Positions 1 through 8,768 of a stretch of 13,652 nt of DNA are shown in pieces. The position numbers were made by a program, and so were the translations under genes. This stretch comes from Verrucomicrobiota bacterium. Lineage in GTDB: Bacteria; Verrucomicrobiota; Verrucomicrobiia; Limisphaerales; AV2. Every line of letters begins with the position of its first letter. Position 1 is the first letter of the stretch. The notes beneath the pieces were generated by a model. It was given only the letters and a program-made list of their open reading frames with translations. It did no database searches and had not been told where the DNA came from. The stretch covers positions 1 to 13,652 of the forward strand of contig QHOP01000356.1 of NCBI GenBank assembly GCA_003219345.1, written 5' to 3'.

Positions 1-344
1 TGAAATGGCGCGAACCTAACGGGATCGAGCTGGCCGCCACATCGGACGTTCAGGGTCGAATCGTTGTGACGCCCGGCCAACCAGGGCTCTATTCGGTGCG
101 CGACGCCGCGGGTCGCCAGGTGCGTCCCGTGGCGGTCAACCTCCCGGCATCGGAATCCGACTTGAAGTCGCTGAATCCTGCTCAGGTCCAACAGCAGATC
201 GCGCGCGCAGACGAACCGTCAAAGACAAGCTCGCTCATCGGATTTCTCGACCCGACCAATCGTGAGTTGTGGCGCGTTCTGTTGGGCGCAGGCCTGGTCC
301 TGCTGCTCTTCGAGTCGCTCCTGGCCAACCGGACATTCGCATGA
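1..344 (+). CDS. C-terminal end of BatA-like membrane protein (partial)
   Basis: The frame beginning at base 3 is open from the window edge to the TGA at 342-344, so this is the 3' end of a gene that starts upstream. The last ~113 codons encode a soluble stretch containing GLYSVRDAAGRQVRPVAVNLP, which looks like the end of a beta-rich extracytoplasmic domain. A linker and one strongly hydrophobic segment (LWRVLLGAGLVLLLFESLLAN) follow just before the C terminus. A closing TM helix of this kind is typical of the BatA/aerotolerance-type membrane proteins that sit beside VWA and DUF4175-like genes in Verrucomicrobiota and Planctomycetota. The assignment leans on the two following genes; the visible fragment alone is not diagnostic. 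Confidence 0.6.
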   Translation, partial: KWREPNGIELAATSDVQGRIVVTPGQPGLYSVRDAAGRQVRPVAVNLPASESDLKSLNPAQVQQQIARADEPSKTSSLIGFLDPTNRELWRVLLGAGLVLLLFESLLANRTFA

Positions 345-465
345 GCGTCGATTCTTTAAATCACGGAGCCATGACTGGAAAAACAGGAAACGGGCTTGCC
401 CGGCGGCGTTGGCCGGCTATAGGAACGGGTCGAAGCGGAACGACAAAGTGCCGGAAAGGCAGCGA

Positions 466-471
466 AAGGAG
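466..471 (+). promoter_or_regulatory. Shine-Dalgarno site fixing the start at 478
   Basis: AAGGAG lies 6 bases before ATG 478. It is the strongest ribosome-binding site in the window and decides against the longer upstream reading of this frame. Confidence 0.8.
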
Positions 472-477
472 ACCTCA

Positions 478-2970
478 ATGAACAAACATTCCCAATACAA
501 TGCCGATCGTTTGGAGACGATTCGTCGCGCAAAGAATCGCACCGCGCGCCTCACGTGGACGATCAACATCGCCGCGGCGGCGCTGTTCGTTCTGCTGACC
601 GTGGCGCTGCTGGATTACTGGCTGCTCCTCCCGTGGCCGGCGCGGGCAGCCAATGCCGCCTTGCTGACGGGGCTGGGCGTGTTTTGGGCGACCCGATTGT
701 GGCGCTTGATCCGTCGCCCGGCCAACTTGAAGGCGGCGGCGCTGGAGCTGGAGGCAAGGCGGCCTGAGTTGGGCTGCGTCGTTTCGACGGCCGCGGAATA
801 TCTGACCGGCGAACGCTCGGCGACGCAGGACTACGAACCGGAGTTGGTTGACGCGCTGCAGGAACAGGCCGCCAAAAAACTCTTGCTGATCGAAACCCGG
901 TGGTATCGGACACAGATGGTTCAGACTGCAAGTGTATTGGCCGGGGCGCTCGCGGTCATGGTTGTTTTCCTGGCCATCGCGCCGGCGGGTTGGGTCGCAT
1001 TGCGGCGTTCGCTTTGGCCGTGGACGCCGGCGGCCTATACCCGGATTGAGGTCGAACCGGGCAACGTGGAGATTCCGGAAGGCCGCGATCAAGAGATCAC
1101 CACCCGGTTTAAAGGACGACCGCCGAAGCATCCCCAACTGTATTGGCGGACCGGGAACAATCCTCACTGGCAACAGGCCTCGTTGACCATGCCCGACCAG
1201 GGGACCTACGTTCATCCGCTGAAAAATTTGCGCGGCACGATCCAGTATCGCGTCGCGGCAAACGATGTCGTTTCGCCCGACTACGAAATCACCACCTTCA
1301 TACCGCCGGAGATCAAACATTTGGCCATCCAGGTGGATTACCCCGCTTACACCAAACAAAAATCGGTTGAGGAAAGGACGCCGAATCCGAGCGTCGTGCG
1401 GGGAAGCCATTTGACTTTCCGAGTCACTGCGTCAGGTCAGATCGACACGGCGCGATTGCGCTTCGCCAATCAGCCGGGTATTGAACTGAAGCGGAATGAA
1501 AAGGACGAGTGGACGACGTCTTTCACCGCCAGGAAAGACGCTTATTACTGGATCGAACTGACCGACAAGAAAGGGCGCAAAAGCGGCAATGAAAAGCCCT
1601 ATCACCTCACTGTACTGCCCGATGAACCGCCGGATGTGCAGGTTTTCAGCCCCGGCATGGATATTCGGGCCGACGCCACCAACAAAATCCCGCTGAAGAT
1701 TTCCGTTGCCGATGATTTTGGAGTTGGCGAAGTCAAACTGATTTTCCACAAGGTAAACCAGACCGAGCAGTCTATCGTCTGTGTCAAACAAGGCGCCAAC
1801 GACAAAGACGTCACCGCGACTGCCGAGATTGATTTGTCGCCTCTCCAGTTGAAGGAATACGAACTGGTTGCTTATCACGCCGAAGCAGCCGACAACAACA
1901 CGCTGGATGGACCGGGAATCGGGAAGTCACCGGTCTATTTCATTGAATACACCACCAAAGAAAAGGCGTTATCCCAGTGCAACGGAGGCAACGGTCAAAA
2001 GATCAACCTGCTGGAGACCCAAAAACAGATCATCGCCGCGACAACCGTCGTGAAAGAAAACGAAATCGAGTCACGGTTCCCGGATTCGCCGCCCGAAGCG
2101 CGATCGGAGTTCGCGGCCGCAATCACGTCCATGGACGGCGCAACGAAGGCGCTCGACAGCCTCCGGCGCCCGGCGGCGTTGCGCGCTGAGGACGAGACGC
2201 TGGAGCACCTGTACCAGGCGACACGGTTGCTGCCTGAACTGGAGGCCGGTATGTGCCGTGGCCAGGGTAATTGCATCAAGATCGTGCTCGAAGCGATCGA
2301 GAAATTGAAGGAGAGCCAGAAAAAGCAGCGCGAAGAACAACTCTCCACCCTCATCAATCAGGCCAAGCGTTTGGCCCAGGCGCAGGCCAAGTTGAACGAT
2401 TTATACCGCGCGGCCCAGGACCCGAATAGCCCGCAACAGGACAGCGAGAAAACAGCGGCCAGCCAGGACAAGAAAAACGGAGCGCGTCCCGGCCAGGGCG
2501 GGCGACCGAGGCAAGGCCACCCAAATGAACCGGCGCGCGCTGAAGGAGGTCAGCCCAACGATGGCGAACGGAGGGAGGCCCGGAACGGCGAAGGAGAAAA
2601 ACAGGACAATGAATCCCTCACCCAGTCCGGTCCGGATCAGAAACAACTCGGTGACGAAGCCAACGAATTGGCTTCCAAATTGCGGGAACTGTCTGGCAAG
2701 GACCCCCGCGTCAGTAATCGGTACTCGCGCGACATGCGTGAAATTGCCGCCCACCTGGATCAGGCCGCTCAATATACGGTCGAGCGCAATTTCCACTCCG
2801 CCGGCATTGAAGGCGGTTTTGGCCTTTCCGGCCTGACCAGGCTTATCTCGGCGCTCGAAGTTCTGTATCAGGACAATCCGCGCGCGACCGACCTGGCCGC
2901 GGAAGAATACCCGAAAGAATACGAAAAATGGATTGCGGAATACTTGCGCAAGCTTTCGTACGAAGAATAA
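478..2970 (+). CDS. DUF4175-like membrane protein with Ig-like and coiled-coil regions
   Basis: 830 residues, function unknown. The ATG at 478 is chosen because AAGGAG (466-471) lies 6 bases upstream; the frame is open further upstream but that part is not protein-like. Two TM helices lie at about residues 26-50 and 55-74, and a third at about 150-172. A large, probably periplasmic, beta-rich part follows (about 185-520) with repeated strands such as HLAIQVDYPAYT and IPLKISVADDFGVGEVKLIF. Next comes an alpha-helical coiled-coil region (about 560-650), then a low-complexity Gln/Gly/Glu/Asn-rich linker (about 650-725) and a conserved-looking helical end (REIAAHLDQAAQYTVERNF). This order resembles the large DUF4175-type proteins found near MoxR/Bat clusters, where they are presumed to work in envelope integrity. 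Neighbours are a BatA-like gene 133 bases upstream and a VWA gene 72 bases downstream on the same strand, suggesting one operon. Confidence 0.8.
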   Translation: MNKHSQYNADRLETIRRAKNRTARLTWTINIAAAALFVLLTVALLDYWLLLPWPARAANAALLTGLGVFWATRLWRLIRRPANLKAAALELEARRPELGCVVSTAAEYLTGERSATQDYEPELVDALQEQAAKKLLLIETRWYRTQMVQTASVLAGALAVMVVFLAIAPAGWVALRRSLWPWTPAAYTRIEVEPGNVEIPEGRDQEITTRFKGRPPKHPQLYWRTGNNPHWQQASLTMPDQGTYVHPLKNLRGTIQYRVAANDVVSPDYEITTFIPPEIKHLAIQVDYPAYTKQKSVEERTPNPSVVRGSHLTFRVTASGQIDTARLRFANQPGIELKRNEKDEWTTSFTARKDAYYWIELTDKKGRKSGNEKPYHLTVLPDEPPDVQVFSPGMDIRADATNKIPLKISVADDFGVGEVKLIFHKVNQTEQSIVCVKQGANDKDVTATAEIDLSPLQLKEYELVAYHAEAADNNTLDGPGIGKSPVYFIEYTTKEKALSQCNGGNGQKINLLETQKQIIAATTVVKENEIESRFPDSPPEARSEFAAAITSMDGATKALDSLRRPAALRAEDETLEHLYQATRLLPELEAGMCRGQGNCIKIVLEAIEKLKESQKKQREEQLSTLINQAKRLAQAQAKLNDLYRAAQDPNSPQQDSEKTAASQDKKNGARPGQGGRPRQGHPNEPARAEGGQPNDGERREARNGEGEKQDNESLTQSGPDQKQLGDEANELASKLRELSGKDPRVSNRYSRDMREIAAHLDQAAQYTVERNFHSAGIEGGFGLSGLTRLISALEVLYQDNPRATDLAAEEYPKEYEKWIAEYLRKLSYEE

Positions 2971-3042
2971 ACGGCAAAGCAGAACACAACCCGGATCAGT
3001 GTCGGAACACGGGAACGGCTTTGGCAATGACGACCTTTAAGC

Positions 3043-5385
3043 ATGATTGAATTTACCTACCAACCGGGCTTGCCCTGGCTGCTGGCCGGCGGCCTGGCGG
3101 TTGCCGGATTGCTCTATTGGAGTTACCGGGCCGCGCGCGGGCAAGCCAACCAGAAGCAGCGCTGGCTTCTTTTTGCTTTGCGCTGTGTCACCATCGCCGT
3201 GGTGATCGTGTGCCTGCTGGACCCGCAGCGGGTCCGCGAAGTAAAACATTTCCGCCCCAGCTACGTCGCCGTGCTGCTCGACACTTCACGCAGCATGAAT
3301 TGGAAAGAGGACGCGCAAACCCGCATCGACTCGGCGAGGGCCTGGATAAAACAAAGACTTGCCGTGCCGGCCAACTTCGCGGTTCAGGTGTTCGGCTTCA
3401 GCAGCAACCTGGTCGCGCTGCCGGCGCCCGAAGCGGCCACGGCCACCGGCTCGGTCACCGCCACGGCCGATGCGTTGGAAGCGCTGCTGACCCAATCGGC
3501 TGCCAACCCGCCCGCGAGCGTGGTGTTGCTGTCGGATGGCGCTGACAACTCGCTGAAGTCGCCAGAGCCCATCGCCAGGGCGTACGCGCAGAAGAAAATC
3601 CCGATCCACACCGTGCTGCTGGGTCGAACCAATGAACCTCCGGACATCATCGTGGACGCCGTGCGCATCAAAAGTCCGGTCCCGCTTCAGTCCCTGGCAA
3701 AAGCAACCGTGACCTTGCGCGCGCCGGGGTTTGCTGGCAAAACTTTGCCGCTCCGGCTGACCAAGGACGGCAAGACCGTGGTTGAAACAAGGGCCGCATT
3801 GGCCGGCGAACGCCAGCTTGTGGACCTGGAGTTCGCCCCGGCAGCCGTCGGCTTTCAGACATACAAGATAGAGATTCCGCCCCAACCGGGAGAACGGCTT
3901 CAGCTCAACAACCAAGAGGAGTTCGGAGTGGCGGTGACGGACCGACCGCTTCGCGTGGTTTACATGGAAGGCTCCGGCGCTTATGGGAGCCCACTCGCCT
4001 CGACCACAACCGACTCAGGAAAACCGCTGCCGCTTTATCTGAAAAACGCGGTCGAAGCCACCCCAGGCATCTCCGTCAAGACCCTCTACTGCGAACAATT
4101 CGGCGCCCCGCCGGCGCTGAACACTCAAGTGGCCTTCGTGGACCCGAAATCCGGATACAAGATTTACCGCGTCCAACACCCGACGCAGGGCTTCCCGAAG
4201 ACCCTTGAGGAGTTGCTCAAATATGACGTGATCATTAACAGCGATATTCCGAAGGAAGTTTTCTCGCCGCAACAGTTGGAGAATGCCGCGCGCTTCGTTA
4301 CCGAATTCGGCGGCGGATTCGTGATGATCGGCGGCCACACGGCCTATGGATCGGGTGGCTACGAGCGGACCATAATCGATCGCATCATTCCGGTGGCCAT
4401 GGAACAGGAACGGGACTTGACGCAATCCACTTTCAAGCCGGTTATTCCGCCCGCAGCCTGGAGTCATCCCCTGCTCCATCTGGGTGCAACCGATGCGGAG
4501 AATCAGGCGATCTGGACGACGAAATTCCCTCAGTTGCGAGGGTTCAACCGCGTGGATCGGGCGAAGCCGGGCGCCATCGTGTTGCTGGAGCATCCAAGCA
4601 TACGAACGGCCCACGGGCCGGCGGTCATCCTGGCGGCGCAGGAGGTCGGCAAGGGACGCGCGCTTGCCTTCACTTCGGACACGACCTACTGGTGGGGCGA
4701 ATTGTTCGAAACCATTTGGGGCGAGCCGATCAATCCAAGTCTGCCGCTCACGGAGGTGAACTGCGATTCTCGCTATTTCCAGCGATTCTGGGTGAACGCG
4801 GTGCGTTGGTTGGCGGCCCACAAACTCGAACGCGAAGCCACTTCGATCAGCCTGAATCTAACCGCAAATCATTGCGCCCCCGGCCGCGACGTCACAACGC
4901 ATGTCGAGGTGTTCGATAACGAAGGCCGAATCGCGACTGATGCCGAAGTCGCCGTTTCCCTGGCCCGTGCGGGCCAGGAGGTTCAAAACGTCAAGGCGAC
5001 GTACCACGACGTTTCGCGCACTTACGAAGCGGTGCTCAAACCGGCGGTCGCCGGCAATTACACCGTGCGTGCCGTGGCGACGCCCAAAAACGGAGCGATT
5101 CGGGATGCGCAACAGTTGCTGGTTTGCGAAGACATCGATTGGGAGATGGCCGACATTCGCGCTCGGCCCCAGTGGCTGGCGGAAATCTCGCACTGGTCCG
5201 GCGGGCAGGTTCTTAACCCGCAAATGAGCGAACCGCAGACCATTGAAGCTTCGCTGGGCGGCGCGACGCCGGCATCGATTGAATATCGGCATCAACCGTT
5301 ATGGGACACCTGGGTTTGGCTCTGCGCCATTGTGGGGTTGCTGACCCTGGAATGGGTGGCGCGACGCATTCGGGGTCTGGCCTGA
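3043..5385 (+). CDS. Membrane protein with VWA and GATase1-like domains
   Basis: 780 residues. Two TM helices lie at about 8-28 and 39-60, and one at the C terminus (about 754-776, WDTWVWLCAIVGLLTLEWV), so the bulk is probably extracytoplasmic. Residues ~72-220 form a von Willebrand factor A domain: the MIDAS motif D80-T-S-R-S is intact and the later acidic motif VVLLSDGADNS is near residue 165. Residues ~390-600 resemble the glutamine-amidotransferase-like (GATase1-like) fold, with YDVIINSDIP followed by FVTEFGGGFVMIGGHTAYGSGGY. I see no convincing Cys nucleophile in that segment, so the domain is probably structural or ligand-binding. A beta-rich segment follows at about 615-720. VWA proteins with this layout accompany MoxR ATPases and BatA/DUF4175-type proteins, and a role in a metal-dependent envelope complex is inferred. 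No clear Shine-Dalgarno site precedes ATG 3043. Confidence 0.85.
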   Translation: MIEFTYQPGLPWLLAGGLAVAGLLYWSYRAARGQANQKQRWLLFALRCVTIAVVIVCLLDPQRVREVKHFRPSYVAVLLDTSRSMNWKEDAQTRIDSARAWIKQRLAVPANFAVQVFGFSSNLVALPAPEAATATGSVTATADALEALLTQSAANPPASVVLLSDGADNSLKSPEPIARAYAQKKIPIHTVLLGRTNEPPDIIVDAVRIKSPVPLQSLAKATVTLRAPGFAGKTLPLRLTKDGKTVVETRAALAGERQLVDLEFAPAAVGFQTYKIEIPPQPGERLQLNNQEEFGVAVTDRPLRVVYMEGSGAYGSPLASTTTDSGKPLPLYLKNAVEATPGISVKTLYCEQFGAPPALNTQVAFVDPKSGYKIYRVQHPTQGFPKTLEELLKYDVIINSDIPKEVFSPQQLENAARFVTEFGGGFVMIGGHTAYGSGGYERTIIDRIIPVAMEQERDLTQSTFKPVIPPAAWSHPLLHLGATDAENQAIWTTKFPQLRGFNRVDRAKPGAIVLLEHPSIRTAHGPAVILAAQEVGKGRALAFTSDTTYWWGELFETIWGEPINPSLPLTEVNCDSRYFQRFWVNAVRWLAAHKLEREATSISLNLTANHCAPGRDVTTHVEVFDNEGRIATDAEVAVSLARAGQEVQNVKATYHDVSRTYEAVLKPAVAGNYTVRAVATPKNGAIRDAQQLLVCEDIDWEMADIRARPQWLAEISHWSGGQVLNPQMSEPQTIEASLGGATPASIEYRHQPLWDTWVWLCAIVGLLTLEWVARRIRGLA

Positions 5386-5417
5386 CCCCGAACGTGGGCG
5401 ACGAGGAGCGATGTCTT

Positions 5418-8400
5418 ATGAAAGCGCTTCCGAACAGCATTCGTTGGCGAAAGAAGCCGAATTCCTTCGTCGTTGTCCTGGTTTTGGTGAATTTGGCGGT
5501 GTTGATCTTTCCGGCGTCGCTCGCGGACGAACAGAAGAAGGCAGGAGCGGTTGTTCCTCTTGATCTCAGCGGCTTTTACCAACAAATCTGGAGTGACCTT
5601 GACCCGGAAAAATCGTGGGCCGCGCTTCCACGCGGCCTCCAGATTCTGCGGGACGTGCCATTCCAAATCGGCGGCCGATTGGAGGTCACCGGGATGCAGT
5701 TCGCGCGCAATCGAAACTTCCGCCCAACTCGGATCATGGGCATCCCTGTCGGCCGAAAAGCGTCTCGCATTCACTTGTTGCACGCTACAGGCGGAGCGGT
5801 GGAAGACCGCACGCCCGTGGCCAAAGTCGTGTTGCATTATGCCAACGGCTCAAGTGGCTTGGACAGGCACGAGCCAGGAATCCGATCTTCAAGACGCAAG
5901 CTTGCGCTTGTTCCGCACGTCGTTCATGGGTCCATTGCCGGACGAAGAAATCAAGACGCTGGACATCGTTACTTTTTTCAGCGAGGCGATGTACGCGCTG
6001 GTTGCGATCAGTGTGGATGAATCCGGCGCAACGCCTGCGGGAAAGGATTCCGACCTCACAGCCGCCGCCCAGGAGACGAATGAATCAGTGTGGCGCAAGG
6101 AGATGACCGTCCGCCTTGTGGACACCGCTGATGGCAAGCCTCTGGCCGGCGTGGTTGTGAAAGCGATGGCGAAAGATCAAAACGGAATGATGCAATGGGG
6201 CAGTTACACATCGGACGCCGAAGGACGGGTGGACATCGATTATCCGCCAAACCGGCTGAGCTTGCTCCAACTTCAAGTCGGCGCGCGCGAGCATTTGCCG
6301 ATTCGCTCGACCTCCCCCGCCTCCAATGGGTTTCCCGCGGAATTGACCGTGAAGCTGCAGCGCGGGACGAACATCGGCGGCACGGTGCGCGACACCGAGG
6401 GCAAGCCTGTCGCCGGCGCGCAGATTCTCATCAACAGCGTTGCCAGAGACCTCGCCGGCGAGTTCTACCTGGCCGAGAGCGCGCCCCTGTTCACCGACCG
6501 CGATGGCCGATGGTCGGCGAGTTGCGTTCCCACAAACTTCACGAAACTGACCTTCAGCCTGTCCCACTCAAATTTTGTCACCGCAGAGTACGATCAGGCG
6601 CCTTCCGACAGCGGCACTCCTTACGTCGTCGCCGCAGAAGATTTGCTCGCCCGCACGGCGGTTATGGAATTGGCCGCTGGTCTGGAGGTCGAAGGCACCG
6701 TCACTGATGAAACGGGCAAACTGCTGGCCAACGCGGAGGTCACCCTCGCCTTCGGCGCCCGGTCCAGCGAGTCTCAAAAGACGTTCGCGATCGCCGGCGA
6801 TGGCCGATTCCGCTTCCGCGCCCTCGAACCGGGTGAGGGGTCTCTTCTGGTCGAAGCGACCGGGTTCGCGCCATATCTGAGCGACTTGAAGATCGACCCG
6901 GATATGAAACCACTGCGCGTCGCGCTGAAAAAAGGAATGATGCTGCGGGGACGAGTCGTGGACCAGGAAACGAAGCCGGTCAAGGGCGCTTCCATTGCCG
7001 TCTGGTCCTGGAACGGGCGGCCCTGGTTCAATTGGAGAGCAGAGACGGATGAGCTAGGCCGCTTCCAATGGGAATCAGCGCCCGAAGGAACTGTTCGTTG
7101 TTCAGTTTCCAAGCCGGGATTTGATTTGCTCCGCCATTGGGACCTTACCGCCTGCGGGGACGAAGTGACTCTGACCCTTTCATCGAGGGCCGCAGCTACG
7201 GCTACAGCTACGGCCCCGGCGATCAGATTCGCTGGGAACGCCAAACCGCCCGGACCGGCGTTAACGGCCATTTCTCATTTCGACCGTCCGATCAGACGAG
7301 CAAAGTGTTGATAGAAGCCGAAGGTTACTTGCCGAAGGCTTCACCTCCGTTCGCCAAGTCGGGCGCCTTCACATTCGAACTCAAGCGCGGCAAAGGCATC
7401 AGTGGCGTGGTGACTTTGCCCAACGGACAGCCCGTGGCCGGCGCGACCGTGCTGCTGGTGGACTCCTCTGAAGGCGCTTATATGGACAAGCCCGGCGAAT
7501 TTAGGGCGGACATTTACCACCCTCCAAGAGCAGTGACCGACGACGCCGGCCGGTTCGAGTTTGCGCCGTGTCTCGATCCGCACACGGTGTTTGTTGTGCA
7601 CAAAAACGGCTATGCCGAGATCAAAGCCGCCGACGCGGCCGAGAACTGGAAAGATCGTGCTGCAACCCTGGGGCCGGGTGAAGGGCGTCCTTCGTGTCGG
7701 CGCCGGGGTGGAAGCCAATCAGACCATCGCGCTGCACAATGTATTTTGGCGCTACGGCGACGGCGCCCGCCAATTCCCGGCTCTTGGGCTTTATCTCAAC
7801 ACCCGCCCCGACGCCGGCGGCAATTTTGTTATCGAACAGGTGCCACCCGGTGAACGGAAAATCTATTTGCAATATCACTTCAACGATGAGCCGGGGACAA
7901 TGCCGTTGAGCCACGGGTTTCACATCATCGTCAAGCCTGGCGAGACGACCGAAGTCATCATCGGCAGCACCGGTCGCTCCGTGTCAGGCAGGATTCGGCT
8001 GACGGGCGGGGGCACGAATGAAGTGGACTGGAAGCGCGACGTTCACTCGCTCACTTTGAAGCTGCCGGGCGACCCGGACAACGACCGACCTGACACCAAA
8101 CAGTTTTCGTCGGAAGCGGACCGGCGAAAGGCTTGGGAAGACTACGCGCGGCGGTCGAAGGAATTCTGGACTTCCGCAGCCGGTCACGATTGTGAGCGCG
8201 GGCAAAGAGCTTACATTCTGGTGTTCAGCGATGACGGATCATTCCGGGCCGATAACGTGCCGCCCGGCACCTACCGACTGTCTGTCAATCCCACCGAGCC
8301 AGGGCGCGGTCCCTGGGACCGCAAGTCGCTCGGCAAGTTGACGAAGGAGATTGTCGTGCCCGAAGGAACGGGTCCATTCGATTTGGGCACGCTGGAGTTG

Positions 8401-8463
8401 GCAATCCGCAGCGTCAAAAAACCGACCGGGTCCGACCCGGACCGCGCGAGGGGTCGTGGTTGA
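5418..8463 (+). pseudogene. Secreted carboxypeptidase-regulatory-like repeat protein, broken by three frame changes
   Basis: ATG 5418 follows GGAG (5404-5407) and encodes a signal peptide (basic start, then SFVVVLVLVNLAVLIFPASLA). Reading continues in frame 3 (codons starting at multiples of 3) to about 5850, frame 1 to about 7180, frame 3 to about 7650 and frame 1 to the TGA at 8461-8463. The joined product would be about 1,015 residues. An N-terminal beta domain (GLQILRDVPFQIGGRLEV...IMGIPVGRKASRIHLLHATG) precedes at least four repeats of carboxypeptidase-regulatory-like type: GGTVRDTEGKPVAGAQI, EGTVTDETGKLLANAEV, RGRVVDQETKPVKGASI and SGVVTLPNGQPVAGATV. Such proteins are exported; the function here is unknown. 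Breaks 1 and 2 coincide with missing conserved stretches; break 3 looks like a single extra A. Assembly error is possible, but three breaks in one gene beside intact ones favour decay. Confidence 0.75.
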
Positions 8464-8766
8464 ACTTCCTCGGCTCGGCGATCATTCATAACGCAGCGCC
8501 ACCATCGGGCGATCACGTGAATGGGTCATGAACAGTTCTTATCAACATGCTATTGGTTGCCACACTTTTACTCACCCACGTCTATCGAGAAGACAGGATC
8601 GAGTCAGGCTTTCGAAGCCGGCAATTAGTTCGACCCGAATACCCGAAGACCCGAAGACCCGAAGAAACAAAATTCGGGAACGGACAACGTTTTGCCTCTT
8701 GGCCAGCCGCCCTAAATGGCCGTCGCGGCAGTTCGGACGCGCGCCGTGCCTGAGCAGTAGCGTTGA
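8464..8766. other. Intergenic stretch without a supportable gene
   Basis: Short reading frames exist on both strands, but none has a start site, composition or recognisable motif that I can support. The stretch holds the 8-bp tandem repeat at 8633-8664 and, at its right end, a GTTGAGT box (8762-8768) that could be the 3' half of an attC site. I see no clear promoter and no hairpin followed by a T-run. Confidence 0.6.
8633..8664. repeat. 8-bp tandem repeat, four copies
   Basis: Four head-to-tail copies of ACCCGAA followed by T (first copy) or G (other three). They lie in noncoding DNA and are followed by AAAC and a nearby inverted TTCGGG (8673-8678). The array could be replication slippage or part of a dispersed repeat; its distribution cannot be seen from this window. 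Confidence 0.8.
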
Positions 8767-8768
8767 GT
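8762..8768 (+). other. Possible attC 3' half-site (R' box)
   Basis: GTTGAGT fits GTTRRRY. It is preceded by TGAGC plus six bases, matching the CTGAGC-spacer-GTT layout of the two good attC sites downstream. I could not find the matching 5' arm, so this may be a decayed site, an attI-like junction or chance. Confidence 0.35.

Noticed and set aside
262..477. N-terminal extension of the DUF4175-like frame
   Set aside because: The residues are not protein-like, the stretch overlaps the preceding gene, and AAGGAG at 466-471 points to ATG 478.
371..481. 36-codon frame ending in an ATGA overlap with the gene at 478
   Set aside because: It has an Arg/Lys/Gly-rich random composition and no ribosome-binding site; the overlap is probably chance.
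475..1410. Long minus-strand frame opposite the DUF4175-like gene
   Set aside because: It is Arg- and Pro-rich low-complexity, as expected of the antisense of a GC-rich gene; the + strand frame has clear domains. The other minus-strand frames are rejected for the same reason.
7640..7665. Programmed ribosomal frameshifting in the broken repeat protein
   Set aside because: No slippery heptamer with a downstream structure was seen, and the other two breaks coincide with missing protein segments, which slippage would not explain.
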